Program-made: the position numbers and the translations under genes | Part shown: in pieces, positions 46,869 to 58,684 of the stretch | How positions within the stretch are numbered: position 1 is the first letter of the stretch | How the letters are laid out: every line of letters starts with the position of its first letter | The notes under the pieces: generated by a model | The model's input: the letters and a program-made list of their open reading frames with translations, nothing else | Database searches by the model: none | Told to the model about the DNA's origin: nothing | From: Agriotes lineatus | Taxonomy: Eukaryota; Arthropoda; Insecta; Coleoptera; Elateridae | Direction: 5' to 3' | Assembly (NCBI GenBank): GCA_940337035.1 | Contig: CALNHX010003631.1 | Coordinates: 81,262 to 145,261, forward strand | Length of the DNA stretch: 64,000 nt

Positions 46869-48372
46869 CTAATCCTCATCAAAGTCATTAAATTCTGTGT
46901 CATTTTCTGAACTGCTGTTACCCAAAGAAATAATCAGTGGTTTTACGGGGGGCAGTATAAAATAAGAATTTTCTAGTTTGATAACATGGTCGACACAGTT
47001 TTTCCAAATATCAGTGGCCTTTAGTTCGTCCACTACATGACGTATAAGTGGAATAATAGTTTTACTAAGGGTTGGAGTTCTGTTCTGTTTTCTGATACGA
47101 GATTTTAATCAACCCCACACAAGTTCAATAGGGTTAAATATGCAATAGTAAGGTGGGAGTCTCAAGACTGTATGTCCATGTAGCCGAACAAGTTCATCAG
47201 TAATGTATGTTACTTTAATATTTTTCTTCTTTATCAGATCAAGTAGCACTTCTTTTTTGGGAATTTTTTCTGGAATGTCAATATGATTTTCCTTCATAAA
47301 CTTCAACATGTCGTCCTTTTTTGTTCCCATAGATGGAATTTTTTGCAGTTGACGGGAATGGTAGCTAGCATTATCCATTACAATAACTGTATTTGCTTGA
47401 ATATTTGGAAAAAGTTGCTCGGTAAACCACTGCTCGAATAAAGATGACGTCATATCCTCATGGTAGTCTGCTGAGCTATCTGAAATATTTTTTGCACTAC
47501 ACATCAACGCGTTTTCAATAAAACCATCCTCGCTGCCGGCATGCACAACAATGATTCTTTTTCCTCGAGACGGTGGAGCATCTAGACTACTTTTTGCGGA
47601 ATGATCAGTCCATCCTTTTTTGACAACATCATGAGTGTCATACCATGTTTCATCTAAATATACAAATGGTCTATTTTCTGATCTATACCTTTTCAATTCC
47701 GACAAGTATGCTGATCGAAGAGCCACTATTCTGCTACATTCCATAATTACCGAACGTTTGTTTAATTGTTTAAAACGAAATCCTAACTCGTGTAATAATT
47801 TTGATAATGTACGTTCGTATTTGTATGGGTACTCCACTTCGTCTTGTTGAAGTTTTTCTTGTAACAATGCAAGAGTTGAAACTTGTTTTGATTTATACAA
47901 ATCGTATACCTTCTGCCGTACAACCTCCTTCGTTGCGTTATCAATATGGCGTAGTTTACCAATGCAATTTTTTTTCGGTTTTGGGTATGGTCTGTAGGTT
48001 TACCTACCGCTACAATTCGGCGGATTGTCGTTTGTGAAACACCAGTCAGCTCGGAAATTCTTATTACAGCATCTGTGTGTTGCAACATCTCCTTCTTTAA
48101 AACCTCATATATATTCAATAACATTTGCTGGGAATGAAGTGGCAGATCTTTGTTATATAAAACAAATTCATCTTCAGAAGAAGATTCCAAAGTGTTGAAA
48201 TTTTCTATTAACGAATAGAAGAAATAACGTAATTATTATACCAGAATTTAAAATGTAATTAAAAGTAAGTATTACTAACCTCTTACGAATTACTATCGCT
48301 ATTTTGCACATCTTCTTGTACAGCATCAACAACCTCCATATCGGTATCCTCAAACGGTCTCCAAAAAGCCAT
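46869..48372 (-). pseudogene. Sailor-like (DD82E) Tc1/mariner-superfamily transposase, nearly intact
   Basis: Role: DDE endonuclease for cut-and-paste transposition, acting in the nucleus. Seen: a likely first exon (ATG at 48372, FRAME ending near 48294), an 89-base intron-like gap (48293-48205, weak GT donor, TTAATAG acceptor), then a helix-turn-helix region with SELTGVSQTTIRRIV (about 48065-48020). Catalytic residues: D in YLDETW (about 47653), D in VIVMDNASYH (about 47374) and E in FNPIELVW (about 47125). Exactly 82 residues separate the second D and the E, the spacing reported for the Sailor family; a long insert replaces the usual 34. The C-terminus is acidic (SSSENDTEFNDFDED) and ends at 46869. 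Damage is limited to a one-base shift in an A8 run (47968-47975) and a TGA at 47109-47111. No inverted repeats were identified. Confidence 0.85.
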
Positions 48373-48379
48373 GTTTCAA

Positions 48380-50310
48380 AACCACTAATACACTTAATAT
48401 TCCAGGAGGAATAACAATCCGGACTATTTAAAACTACAAGAATACCCTATTTATATATAGGGCTTATTGCAGTTCTAATTACTATAATTAGCGAAAGTTT
48501 AGTATTATATACCACCAGGTCCAATTTCCAAACCAAATAAAACTTTCACCCTTTTATAATTTACTTTTGACGCTGTGTATATAAATAATTATATCCTGAA
48601 CTAACTTTAATGCATTTTTAAGGAGACGGAACTTTAATTAGCATGATTTATAGATTCATATGAAATACCGTTGCATTCAAAACAGAAAGTCATAATTATC
48701 TTTAATAGTGTTTTCAATACATAACTTCGGACGTCGAACGCCCGGCCGGCCCTGGAACTGCGATCCCCTGCATACTTAACCTGTTAAGTTGTAGTTAATC
48801 CTAAAAGATTTAAGGTATTAGTACTTTGCAGCTACTGCCGAGCCCGAGGCGAGCCAACTAGCCGTGCGGTCGACTATACATTATAATTCTTTAGATTAAG
48901 TCCTATCACTGAACACCTGGAAAATATAAACAAAAACATCTGCTGGCATCTCGTGATTTATGCTTATGCTTATTCATATAAAAGATTTTAAAAAGTAGAG
49001 TTGGTTTTGAAAATTACCAAATGGACCTAAAATGTATTAGCACAATGCTTCTTATTCTTTTTAAATAGGCCATAAGCCTGTTTAAAAACCAACTAGGAGT
49101 CCCTAGATGACGAAAACCAGGTTTGTCTGTCCGTCTGTTTACGGTATAACTCAAAAACTATTTGTCGGAGGAAGATGATATTTGATGATACACATTATGT
49201 ATATTGTAATGATACAACCATAAGGGTGTTAGAATTCAATTTAGAAAATATTAAGAAATTAGAATGGTTAAAATTAATTTGGATTTATTCAGGTATAAGG
49301 TGGGAATATGAATGGAAAATAGCTATTTGAAAAACAGATGGATTTGAAAATAAAATAATATTGTATACATTGCAGTTTGAAACGAATGACAAATACTTAA
49401 TTTGAAATAAAATAGAACTTTAGTAGGTTTAACTCAAATATATTAAGACTAGAGTGTATAAAATGGGATTTGATATGGTTAAGTAATTTTGTTTTAATTA
49501 TTGATAACAAATTTTTAAAATGAAGTAAATTGAATTTGGTGTGATTAAAAAATTTAAAATAACCCTGTTTTTATTGATAAATGTTTTGACTAATAAAAAA
49601 GGGTATACTTAAAATCTATGTGGTGAATAAAAATGGAATTTTAAAAATAACAAGAAGAATCAAAGACTTAACTAATGAAGATTATTGGTACGCGGTAAAA
49701 AAAAAACTAATGGATAGCAGAATTATTCTACAAAAGTAATTATTGAAGAAATATAATGGGTCAATTTTTTCAAGTCCATTTGACATATTACATTAATCAA
49801 AGTGGATTACGTCAAGCTGTTTGGTGCTAAGTGGGACTTCCAGAGAAGGACCATCGGGTAAAAGAAGCACATTTTCAAGAGGGTAGCAGAAGCGGTAGCA
49901 AGTAGATGTTTGCAGGTTTGATCTGTTGGCTGAATGCTGTAGCAGGTTAAAAGGAGGTTGACATCTGGAAACGTTGTGCGGACCAAATGAAAGGTGCGTG
50001 ATTTGTTATTAAAATCATAACTGGAAGCGAAATAAAGACAATTAAAAGGGTGAACTAATTAAGAAATAATTACTTACTGTGTATTTTAATATAGTTGTGT
50101 ACCGTTGTTGGGTAATTGTCACTTGAATTTCAGATTTGTTTTGACAGTTGGTTGACATAAGTATTGTGACTTATGCAAATGAGATTAAAATATTAGAACA
50201 TCAATTTTCTCAGAAATCAGGTAACTAGATAAAAACAATCCACCCCTGATTTTTCAGGAGCTATTTCTAATAATAATAACTAGCAGTCCAGTGAGACAAA
50301 TGTCTCATTT
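48380..50310. other. AT-rich; short dispersed-repeat core at 49088-49190
   Basis: No gene. At 49100-49180, TAGATGACGAAAACCAGG ... TGTCTGTCCGTCTGTT ... CAAAAACTATTTGTCGGAGG matches the repeat at 32930-33040 (copy 3 of that family). The rest is purine-rich low-complexity DNA. Confidence 0.45.
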
Positions 50311-50318
50311 AATAAAAC

Positions 50319-50498
50319 AAAAAAGATCGTTTTGCAAATAGAACGCGTATTATATAAAAACTGTACCCAGACCTGGAAGGTGTCAAAGTGGTTGCCTAAC
50401 CGATCGACGTTTTAAGGCGCAGAGGGTCGCAGCTCCGTTTGGCTGCTGAAACATTTTTATTTAATACGCGTTCTATTTGAAAAACGGTCTTTTTTTGT
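50319..50498. repeat. Inverted repeat with 45-base arms
   Basis: AAATAGAACGCGTATTATATAAAAA (centred on 50345) pairs with TTTTTATTTAATACGCGTTCTATTT (about 50455-50480). Outer bases CAAAAAAGATCG and CGGTCTTTTTTTG also pair. The loop of about 85 bases includes CCGATCGACGTTTTAAGGCG. May be the end of a foldback element that includes the 21-bp array nearby. Confidence 0.65.
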
Positions 50499-50618
50499 GA
50501 TTTCTCGAAAACCGGAAGTGTCACGTGACTGAAATTCGGTTCCTGAGCTGACATGACCATTCCAAATATATAACTTTCATAACTTTTTTCTCTATCTCTG
50601 ACGGTTTGGCTGCTGAAA

Positions 50619-50703
50619 CAGCGTCCCAGACAGACAAAACGGCGTCCCAGACAGACAAAACTGCGTCCCAGACAGACAAAACAGCGTCCCGGACAGACAC
50701 GTC
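50619..50703 (-). repeat. 21-bp tandem repeat, 4 copies
   Basis: GCGTCCC(A/G)GACAGACAAAAC units start at 50621, 50642, 50663 and 50684. As the period is a multiple of three, two minus-strand frames stay open across it and would encode 7-residue repeats (CLGRxFV or SVWDAVL). GGTTTGGCTGCTGAAACA precedes the array (50603) and a near-identical copy lies at 50436. I do not consider the frames genes. Confidence 0.8.
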
Positions 50704-50709
50704 TATTAG

Positions 50710-51735
50710 ATAAAGGATTATTGACATTACAATACATAATAGGGCAAATTTGTAATTTAAAAAAACAGATTAATATCAATATACTTGAAGGTTCAGTTCA
50801 ATATACATACTTGGCATGAAACCGAGAAAATTTCAGACAAATATATAGGTACAGGGTAAGCACCTTAAAAAATTAAATTTTGTTTATTTTTAACTTAACT
50901 TAGCATTAGATGCAAGTAATAATTTGTACATATCGCAGGCTTTATTCTTGCCAAAAATGGAACCCAATAGATACAGAATAAATGCTGTACGATACAAAAA
51001 GGAGCAACGAATTAATGCGGGACGTTAAATACAGCTGGAACGCAGGAATTTGAAATGTCGCGGTAGCTCTGGAAGCGATAGCGTAAACTACCTCCAAACA
51101 AAGAAATCGAATGGGCCGTCTCGTTCGAAAGCGCTGAATTCGAGTCGCATCACCGGTAATTTGTTTTGTTTAATTGAGATACAGGAAAGTAACGATTTGC
51201 ACTTTACTTTTGACGAGAATCCAACAGATCAGCGTAAGTGCTCTTTCTGCTTTACAGCGTAAAAGGTGTCAACGAAAAGAGGTTCTGTTTAAGCCAGCCG
51301 GGACGCACGTACTAACGTAGTGATCCCTGGCGCAGGTAGAAGTAGCCCGTTCCCTTGCAATATTCCACAAAACGTTGGGACTGCATACGCGGTCCGGCTG
51401 CTCTTCGAATTCGACCACCGGTAATGTCTTTCTTTAATTGAAAATTTATTTAATTTATTAGAAACGTGAAGATATTTTTACTCCTCACTTAATTTCATTT
51501 TTAAAATTATTTAGTGTCACAATGTGGCCGAGGGAAGTTCTGGGTAAAGCCTTTTACAGATTTTTTCTGTTTCCTTCAGCTGGACGACCTTGTTTAACCT
51601 TTTCTACTAATGTCCTCTCTTCCATGCGATTAACGTTGGTTCCAGTATTTTTTCCTCTCGAAACAGGTATGATTTACACGTTCCTCTTATTTCGTCCTTT
51701 CGTGCTCAGTCGTGTAATGTGTTTCCTGGTATCAT
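50710..51735. other. No gene seen; small internal duplication
   Basis: GAATTCGAGTCGCATCACCGG (51136) and GAATTCGACCACCGG (51407), each followed by TAAT and a TTTAATTGA(A/G) stretch, are diverged direct copies. The frames at 51050-51262 and 51522-51743 show no domain. Confidence 0.35.
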
Positions 51736-51739
51736 CATT

Positions 51740-52783
51740 CTGAATTTAATATTTAACTACACTTTTTAATGCTTTTCTTTCAGTTCTTTATATAAATACC
51801 TATAACTGTCACTTGTACAAGGAACACAATCCGACCGCTCCGAATCCAACATCATTCCAGCCGCTCACAGCACACAGCAGTTTCCTAACGTGTACACCAA
51901 ACTCAGTAGAAAAGCTATCAGCTACTAGCAAACTGCATAAATCCTACAGCCAAAACACGACCGGATTCCTGTTACTTTCACATGGATACTCGACAACACC
52001 CACCAGTAGCAACTGCAATGTCTCTCTTCAAAATTCAACAAGCAGTGGTCAATCCAGCAACACTAAACTGGACAACGTCCAAACAACAAGACGTCACTCC
52101 AAGAAGATGTTCAATGAAGTACAATACTAGTAAATAAAAAACCTCATATCCAATTCACAAGATGTTTACTCTATCAGGAAACTCGATGTGGACCGCTTCC
52201 ACAAAATAACCCGCCAATTATTCATATCACATATTGTAACCAATTAATAATAAACGACGTACAGTATCCAATTCCAATAATTACTTTTGTAGCTAATCCC
52301 TGTATGACTTAATAGTATTCCTATCATATCAATCCTTCCTCGTAAATTCAACATATCTTCTTGTTCTTACAATTTATTTTTTTTCTCCTTCTGGGTAATT
52401 TTATTTTATGTAAACCGTTTCATAGACCTCTATATACATATTTTATTCCACTTATTTTAATACCCGGTATTTTAAACGACTTCTCCCAAATAAGTATTTA
52501 ATATTAATTTTCTTCCACTTTAATTCAAATAATCTTTACGTCACATTATAGACTCTTTCTGTTTCTTTTATTACATTGTTCAACTGGATTTGTATTTTCA
52601 TCCCTTATTTTCCAAATACATATGTTAATAATTCTGATTATTTTTATACATAAATTCATTTTTGTTATTTTAGAATGAAATAGTTTTAATAATATAATAT
52701 CAAACCTTCATACTAAGACCCTATTGTAAGGGTGATTAGCTCAACTTTGTATACCAATATTTGTTATGTTATAATTAAATTTT
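51740..52783 (+). repeat. 1.3-kb exon-like repeat family E, copy B
   Basis: The acceptor-like TTTTCTTTCAG ends at 51783 and AATAAA is at 52249, a distance of 466 bases, identical to copy A. Between them the C/A-rich segment shares CTTCAAAATTCAACAAGC-like and GAAGTACAAT(A/T)C sequence with copy A. The AT-rich 3' part (TTTCTGTTTCTTTTATT at 52562) continues to the RTE insertion at 52791. The donor-like site seen in A and C is not recognisable here. The frame at 51813-52130 is S/T/N-rich but not conserved as a frame. Confidence 0.7.
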
Positions 52784-52790
52784 AATCAAT

Positions 52791-53677
52791 CCTTTTTAAC
52801 TTATACTCGGAAGAGATCTTTAATGAAGCAATAGAAGGAGGTAATGAAGGAATATTGATTAATGGGGAGCGCATAAATAACATCCGTTATGCAGATGATA
52901 CTGTAATACTTATTACAGACAGCCCTGAAGACCTACAGCAAATAATGAATAGAGTGGCAACCGTTAGCGACAAATACGGCCTTAAACTAAACAAAAAAAA
53001 GACAAAATGTATGGTGATCAGTTAGAACAACACAGCGCGGATAAACTTAATAATAGAAAATAGCAGAATAGAACAAGTACAAAAATACACATACCTGGGT
53101 AGTACAATCAACGAACAGTGGGATCACTCAGTAGAAATCAAATGCCGTATTGAGAAAGCTAGAGCAGCGTTCAACAAAATAGGTCCAATATTAAAGGAAC
53201 ATCATCTTAATATAGAAATGAAGATGCGTTTGGTAAGATGTTATGTGTTCTCTGTGCTACTTTACGGAACGGAGTCGTGGACGCTAACGGAGGCATCTAG
53301 CAAAAAGATACAATCCTTCGAGATGTGGGTATATCGGCGAATACTGAGGATTTCATGGGTAGAACATGTTACCAACAAGAGCGTTTTAGATAAAATGAAT
53401 AAAAATCTTGAATTAATGGAAACAATCAAGATAAGGAAACTTGAATATCTGGGACATATTATGAGACACATTGGGAGATATAGACTACTACAGCTCGTCC
53501 TACTAGGCAAGATACCCGGCAAGAGAGGAGTAGGAAGAAGAACAATATCCTGGCTGAAGAATCTTAGAACGTGGTTTGCATCAACAACAACAGGATTATT
53601 TAGAGCTGCTGCAGATAAAATAAGGATAGCCGCAATGATCGCCAACATCCGGAACGGATAGGCACCGGAAGAAGAAG
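52791..53677 (+). pseudogene. RTE-like retrotransposon, 5'-truncated reverse transcriptase with target duplication
   Basis: Role: the polymerase of a non-LTR retrotransposon that copies its RNA into nicked DNA. Seen: one continuous frame from LFNLYSEEIF (start of motif B region, about 52791) through RYADDTVILI (catalytic box, 52885) to FEMWVYRRILRISW (about 53308) and YLGHIMR (about 53450), ending at 53659 with a GAAGAAGAA tail. It has a single in-frame TAG (53023-53025). AATCAAT flanks it (52784-52790 and 53678-53684), a 7-base target duplication. The endonuclease and first half of the polymerase are missing, so the insertion was dead on arrival. It landed at the junction between repeat copies B and C. 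Confidence 0.9.
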
Positions 53678-53684
53678 AATCAAT

Positions 53685-55040
53685 TTAATTGCCCTATTTA
53701 TTTAATTTGGATATTCAAAATTATTTTCTGCTAGCTCCTGTAGATACACTTGACTGAAAATCAGAGCGGATTCTTTTTATCTAGATTACTTATTGTGAAA
53801 TTTGATGTTCCTATTTTAATTATGACAATTCAAAACTTCTGTCAAATGGTACGTCAAACTAGTTTTTGAAAATTCAATTACAAATACTTCATCGTTACAT
53901 TTGTCTTACGACAATCTCAAATAGTAAGTACTTCCTTAATTAAAGTTAATTCACTTTAATCTATATTTTCTTTCAGTTCTTATTTAATACCTAGATTCAT
54001 TTACCTTTTATTGAACTTAGCACTCTCCTCTGCTGAAACCAATTCGTCTAACTCTGCAACTGATCACACCACAACTGCTCCACTCAAAACCACGGCAAAG
54101 GCCTCAACTGACAACCAAACTGCCAAAATGTCCAGAATCAAGATCCAAATTAACCTAGTTTGCCCCAGGAATCAGTATACGTATACAGCTTCACCCAAGT
54201 ATAGATCCACTAGACCTCAGTCGTAGTTGCGTTACTTTAATATTCAATCCAAATTATTCAATTGAAGTCCGTTACAGCTTAGAACCAAGAATCCTGACCA
54301 GAGACAAGCCACCAGACATCACTTGACAATCCCCACAAACATGCTCACTCTGCCGACGACTTCCATGCGATCCTCTTTCTTTGTAAATCGTAAATCGTTC
54401 CTTGTTATCCTATTTGTCAAATGTAATCTTACAATAAACTTAATTTAGTAGTTCTTTCCTTTTTCTTTGTTCTTGTAGATTATAACTGTTTTAGTTTGGT
54501 ATTCTTTATCTTCATCCATATAGTCTGCATACCTTCCATCCTTTTAACATTTTATATTTTATTCTTTGTACACCACGCCAATTTTATTTTAAATATTAAC
54601 CCTTCTATTTATCAAATATGCTTTTAAAAACTTTTAAAAGGGTTTATTTATTAATTTCCAATTACAAAATTCGGTTACATGCTTTTCGTTTCAAAATGTT
54701 CTATATCAATAAAAACATCTATCACTATAAAAGCTTTATTATTTGATTAATACCTACTATGTTCAATAGTATATTTCGAAAAAGTATTTGTCATCAATTT
54801 CCACTTTCATTTTATATATTAAATTAAGTTAGAAGTTAGAATCTTTCTGTTTCTCAATCAACTTCATTTAATTAAATTATAAATTCTATTTTCTTTCTAT
54901 TCTAAATGCATCTTAATAATTTTTAATAGATATCCATTTCACATCTAAATTGATCCCCATTATTTTCAATTACTGTTTTCCTTTAATCTTATTAATCTGA
55001 TTTTAAGACCCCTATACCAATACCATAACAATATATAATA
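53685..55040 (+). repeat. 1.3-kb exon-like repeat family E, copy C
   Basis: Starts right after the RTE target duplication; TAGCTCCTGTAGA (53732), ATCGTTACATT and CTCAAATAGTAAGTACTTCC match copy A. Donor-like GT at 53924, acceptor-like CAG ending 53976, AATAAA at 54433 (457 bases later), then the AT-rich part with GAATCTTTCTGTTTCTCA (54838) and GACCCCTATACCAATACC (55008). With the RTE removed, acceptor sites of B and C are 1,299 bases apart, so B and C were direct tandem neighbours. The frame at 54011-54226 is not shared with A or B. Confidence 0.7.
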
Positions 55041-55044
55041 TGGA

Positions 55045-57405
55045 TTATATTCAAAGAAATAAAACACAGGTTTTATGTTTCAAATATTAAATAACAATCT
55101 TTATTTATTTCCTTGTTTGTAACCTAGTGATGTGTAAATAGGTTACCTGTAGGTAAACCACTACAGTGTTATAATCCTGAACATGCACTGCTAAATGTTG
55201 TATTGTTTGTTTACTTTTGTTCACACGTCTGGTTACGTGTGTGTGACCACATACCACATGACACGGGCCGCTTATCGCCTTGCCTGACCGGTGTCGTATT
55301 TCTGATCCACAACTTTTAGTTCGTTACAGTAGGTACTTCCAATAAAGTATTTCCAAGGTTTTTCTTACAAAGCAGGTTCAGTCAAAAGACTCCCTATCTC
55401 TAGAATCTTCACAAAATCCTTCTAATAATCTGGAAGCATATGTAAGCTTTATTTAAATTCGGAGCAAGCATCTTAAAATTTTAAATTATTGACGATAGTG
55501 CATATTTCTCCGAAGACTTCCAGTAGCCGATCTGCATATGTACGCGATTAAATTGCCCAATAATGGTATTTTTAGTACCGAGTTGTCGTTATAAACATTT
55601 TTGCTATAACCGAGTTGACATATTAGATATTGTCATACATTTCGAATTTGTTGTGTTTATTGGCAGGTTACATTTTTATCAAGGTATTAAACCGTACCAA
55701 ACTGCAATACTGTCATTGCAGGTTTTGAATTCATGAAGTATTTAATCCATGTTACCACAGTCTGCTGTAAATACCTGAAGTCGTACAAGAGACAGTGACA
55801 TTTGAGGTCAGATAGGTACTGGCAGCTCAAGCATAACATTTTCCCATGCAGATCAATAGAAATTTCCCATACTGTTATGGTGAATTATACACCTACAAGA
55901 GCTTAAACAAAAGCCCCTTTCACGATGATAATCTCAAGAACACAATAAAGATATTGATAGGCTCGACAAAATAGATCATATATAAGTTGAAGTACCTACG
56001 CTGTAGTGAAAATAACTAATTAAACGCGAATAGATATTCGCAAGGGTACTATTTATATAAACAATATTAGTATTTAAAAAAATGAATAAAATCAGAATAG
56101 GTGAACACTCAGGATGGGTTTAATTCAATAAATTCAAAAGGACGGGACTATATAGAAGCAAAAGACCCTACAGGCCGCAAAACTTGAATACTCAAAAATA
56201 CCCCTGACCTTCGCTGCTCGAACACTAGCGTCGAAAGACGGTGTGAATCGCAATCGGCCAGAAAGCAGCCGTGCTATAGTCGGTTCGATCAACCTTGCAA
56301 AATTCAAACTAAGCAATAACAGCCTTATAAGAGATTAGACTCATTTTACATATACTTAATCACACCTAGGAAGACTTGCTTACGCAGCAATTCACCAAAT
56401 GGTTCGATAATTTTGTTATATAAATCCGTTTACTAAACCTTACCAAAAGAAACCCTAAAACATGGTCTTACAGCATCGGAAGTAAAGTTAGTACTTCAAA
56501 AATTTCAAAAATTGGAAACCGGAAATTGTTCTACTCCGAAGTTGTATGTAGTAACAAGGAAACGGCAATTGCATATCTAAAAATTACAAAAAACTATATA
56601 GGCAACCTGATATACACAATACCGTTGTTCAAAAAATGTATTCATCCCAAATATTCCACGTTACAAATGCTGGAGAAAACCGATTTTTAAAAATAATAGT
56701 GTTGATTTTCAAACCTTTTCGGATTTGTTTGCAGTCTTTTAAAGACTAATTACAAAATTTAAAAACTGTAGTTCATACATGTTCACATTTAAAAGGTTAT
56801 TTCCGAAATTTAAACCTTTCATAAACGACAAAAAAATTATTTTTTTAACAAAACCTTTGAATTCTACTAGGATGCTAAAAAATTTTAAATAAAAAATTAT
56901 AATACACATGTAATCACAAAATCCAAAAAATTGTAATGGCCTTACTTTTGAGATTACTGAATATTGGTTGTTCCGGCTTGTTTCAGCGTTGTAATTCCAT
57001 TGTTTTTTAAAAAAATTATCGTAATAAGATCCAATTCAATAAATTTCTCACAAAATTGCTAACACATTACGACCGGGTATAATAATCTAGTCTTTGGAAA
57101 AAGTACGAAGTGAACTTGGAAAAGCATTAAGATAATCTCTTCAACTTCTTTGCGGCGTTTTATTATTCATGTGGCGTTCTATTATGCATGCAGCGATATA
57201 CAAAAAAAAAATATCAAAGTTGTCATGAAAGTCGTCTATGTTTCGATTTAGTTTTACTTTCAAATTTAACATGACCGAAATACTTCTCATAATGAAAGTA
57301 AAAAGGTACGTAAGTTACTGCTACTGGCGTATTGGAGCTTTTAAGACTCTGCATAAGTTTTGCAAAATTGAATTTTTCAATTGAAAGTCATGTAACTAAT
57401 TTTAT
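55045..57405. other. AT-rich, no gene
   Basis: The frame at 56134-56316 (minus) has no motif. No repeat or RNA recognised. Confidence 0.35.
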
Positions 57406-57409
57406 GGAT

Positions 57410-57544
57410 TGCGTATGCACACAACCACACTTTGACAACTGGCAACCCAACTGACCGAGCGCGTTAAATTCTGGGTAGAGCGATGTAATAATTTGCGTAT
57501 AAACACATAACCTCACTTTGACAACTGACAACTCAAGTGACATG
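57410..57544 (+). repeat. 84-bp direct repeat
   Basis: TGCGTATGCACACAACCACACTTTGACAACTGGCAAC... (from 57410) and TGCGTATAAACACATAACCTCACTTTGACAACTGACAAC... (from 57494) are diverged copies 84 bases apart, both ending (C/A)A(C/A)(C/T)(C/A)A(A/G)TGAC. Function unknown. Confidence 0.6.
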
Positions 57545-57674
57545 CAGTCGTAAGACAAAATCTAGTTCAAATCCCTCTCGATAACATTTTTTTAACGCAC
57601 GGTACAGCTACTACAACGACTGTATTTTTGCAAAATGGTAATAATAAATGCATCTCAAATGAACGTCGTGTATA

Positions 57675-58040
57675 TTTACTATATTACATATTACGTTACA
57701 AAATCGGTAAGCAGCAGAAAAAAGGCAGAGTTTTTCTAGTTTCGAGGTCTGCTCCAAGTTCCAATAAGGCACTTAACGTTCGAGAGACGTATAATATTTT
57801 TTGCGCTCTCAACTTTACCTATAACAAAGTAGTTTGTTTGAAGCTGTAGAATACTGTTTGCCGAAATAAAATGAGTGATTATTGTTTCCGATTGTTTCTA
57901 TAGTAATCAAATACAAAATAACTGTCCTAGGATCGTACCATCTTATAATAGGTCTATTATTTTGTTGTCCTACCAACCAGCAAGAATACAATAAGTAGAA
58001 CTTGCGATGAGAGATAACAAACCCGAAAAAAAGTAAAAAA
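57675..58040 (+). repeat. Dispersed repeat family R1, copy 2
   Basis: Same order of blocks as 23640-24025, including TATTACGTTACAAAATCGGTAAG, AATAAGGCACTTAACGTTCG, TATTTTTTGCGCTC, CTATTATTTTGTTGTCCTACC and AACAAACCCGAAAA. The two frames in it (57628-57849 plus, 57815-58048 minus) are incidental. Confidence 0.7.
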
Positions 58041-58179
58041 ATCTGCAAAAGGGTTTACACGGAACTTCCCTTCCCTCTCGGTCAGAAGATAGGTACAAAT
58101 ATTTTAATGTGGCTAATAATACTGAAGCAGTAAAAGGAAATATTTAGTGATGCCCATTACATCAATTTTGAAATTTAAA

Positions 58180-58395
58180 AACCCTGCAACCGGTTGGATT
58201 CGAATTCAGCGAATCTGATTGCTATCCAGACGCTTTAACCTCTCAACCACCAGAACGCATGTAGTATGTTCGCTTACGAATGCGTTATAAAGGGCGCGGT
58301 GACTACAGTACCGATGAAGGGTATTCACCCTATATTTGAAGGGTCCATCCAGGATAAAAACCTGAGCTGTGTGCAGAGTGTTACTTTTATTTAAC
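58180..58395 (-). mobile_element. tRNA-derived SINE, copy 2
   Basis: On the minus strand, GGTGGTTGAGAGGTTAAAGC (about 58252) gives an A-box-like element and GAATTCGAATCC (about 58206) a near-perfect B box. The head matches that at 43230 (GAGG(T)TAAAGCGT(C/T)TG). Sequence upstream on the minus strand up to 58395 contains a dyad (CTTCAAATATAGGGTGAATACCC). End uncertain. Confidence 0.5.
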
Positions 58396-58454
58396 TAGTA
58401 GTTCTTGAGTTAAAGCGAAAATGGATACAATTTTAGTTTATAAAGTGCTCACCC

Positions 58455-58684
58455 GGTAATTACATATTTTGAGCCAGATAGACATCTAATACGCATGCAA
58501 AATATCGTTTTCCACCTATAATTAATTTTTGCGCTATACCACCGAAAGACATACGCACAGACAGGCAATCAGACGTAATTGAGAAAACATGTTTTTCGTC
58601 ATCTAGGAACCCTGAAATGTGAAGATCTGAAGAAATCACGGAAGGGGATTGCAATACTTCCTTCCTCTTTTAGACAAATGAAGT
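58455..58684 (-). repeat. Dispersed repeat with GACAGACAGG core, copy 4
   Basis: Minus-strand copy of the family at 32855: GAAGTATTGC, GATCTTCACATTTCAGGG, GATGACGAAAAACATGTTTT, CTGATTGCCTGTCTG and CTGGCTCAAAATATG. It ends where the hAT-like element begins at 58685. Confidence 0.6.

Noticed and set aside
47635..48037. Plus-strand frames of 71 and 78 codons
   Set aside because: They are antisense to the Sailor-like transposase.
50396..50779. 127-codon frame with CLGRxFV repeats as a cysteine-rich repeat protein
   Set aside because: The repeats come from a 21-bp tandem array that keeps two frames open at once, and one end lies in an inverted repeat.
51813..52130. Ser/Thr/Asn-rich frame as a mucin-like secreted protein
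   Set aside because: There is no signal peptide, and the equivalent region of copy A is read in a different frame near the conserved GAAGTACAAT, so protein selection is unlikely.
53262..53648. 128-codon minus-strand hydrophobic frame
   Set aside because: It is the antisense shadow of the RTE reverse-transcriptase frame.
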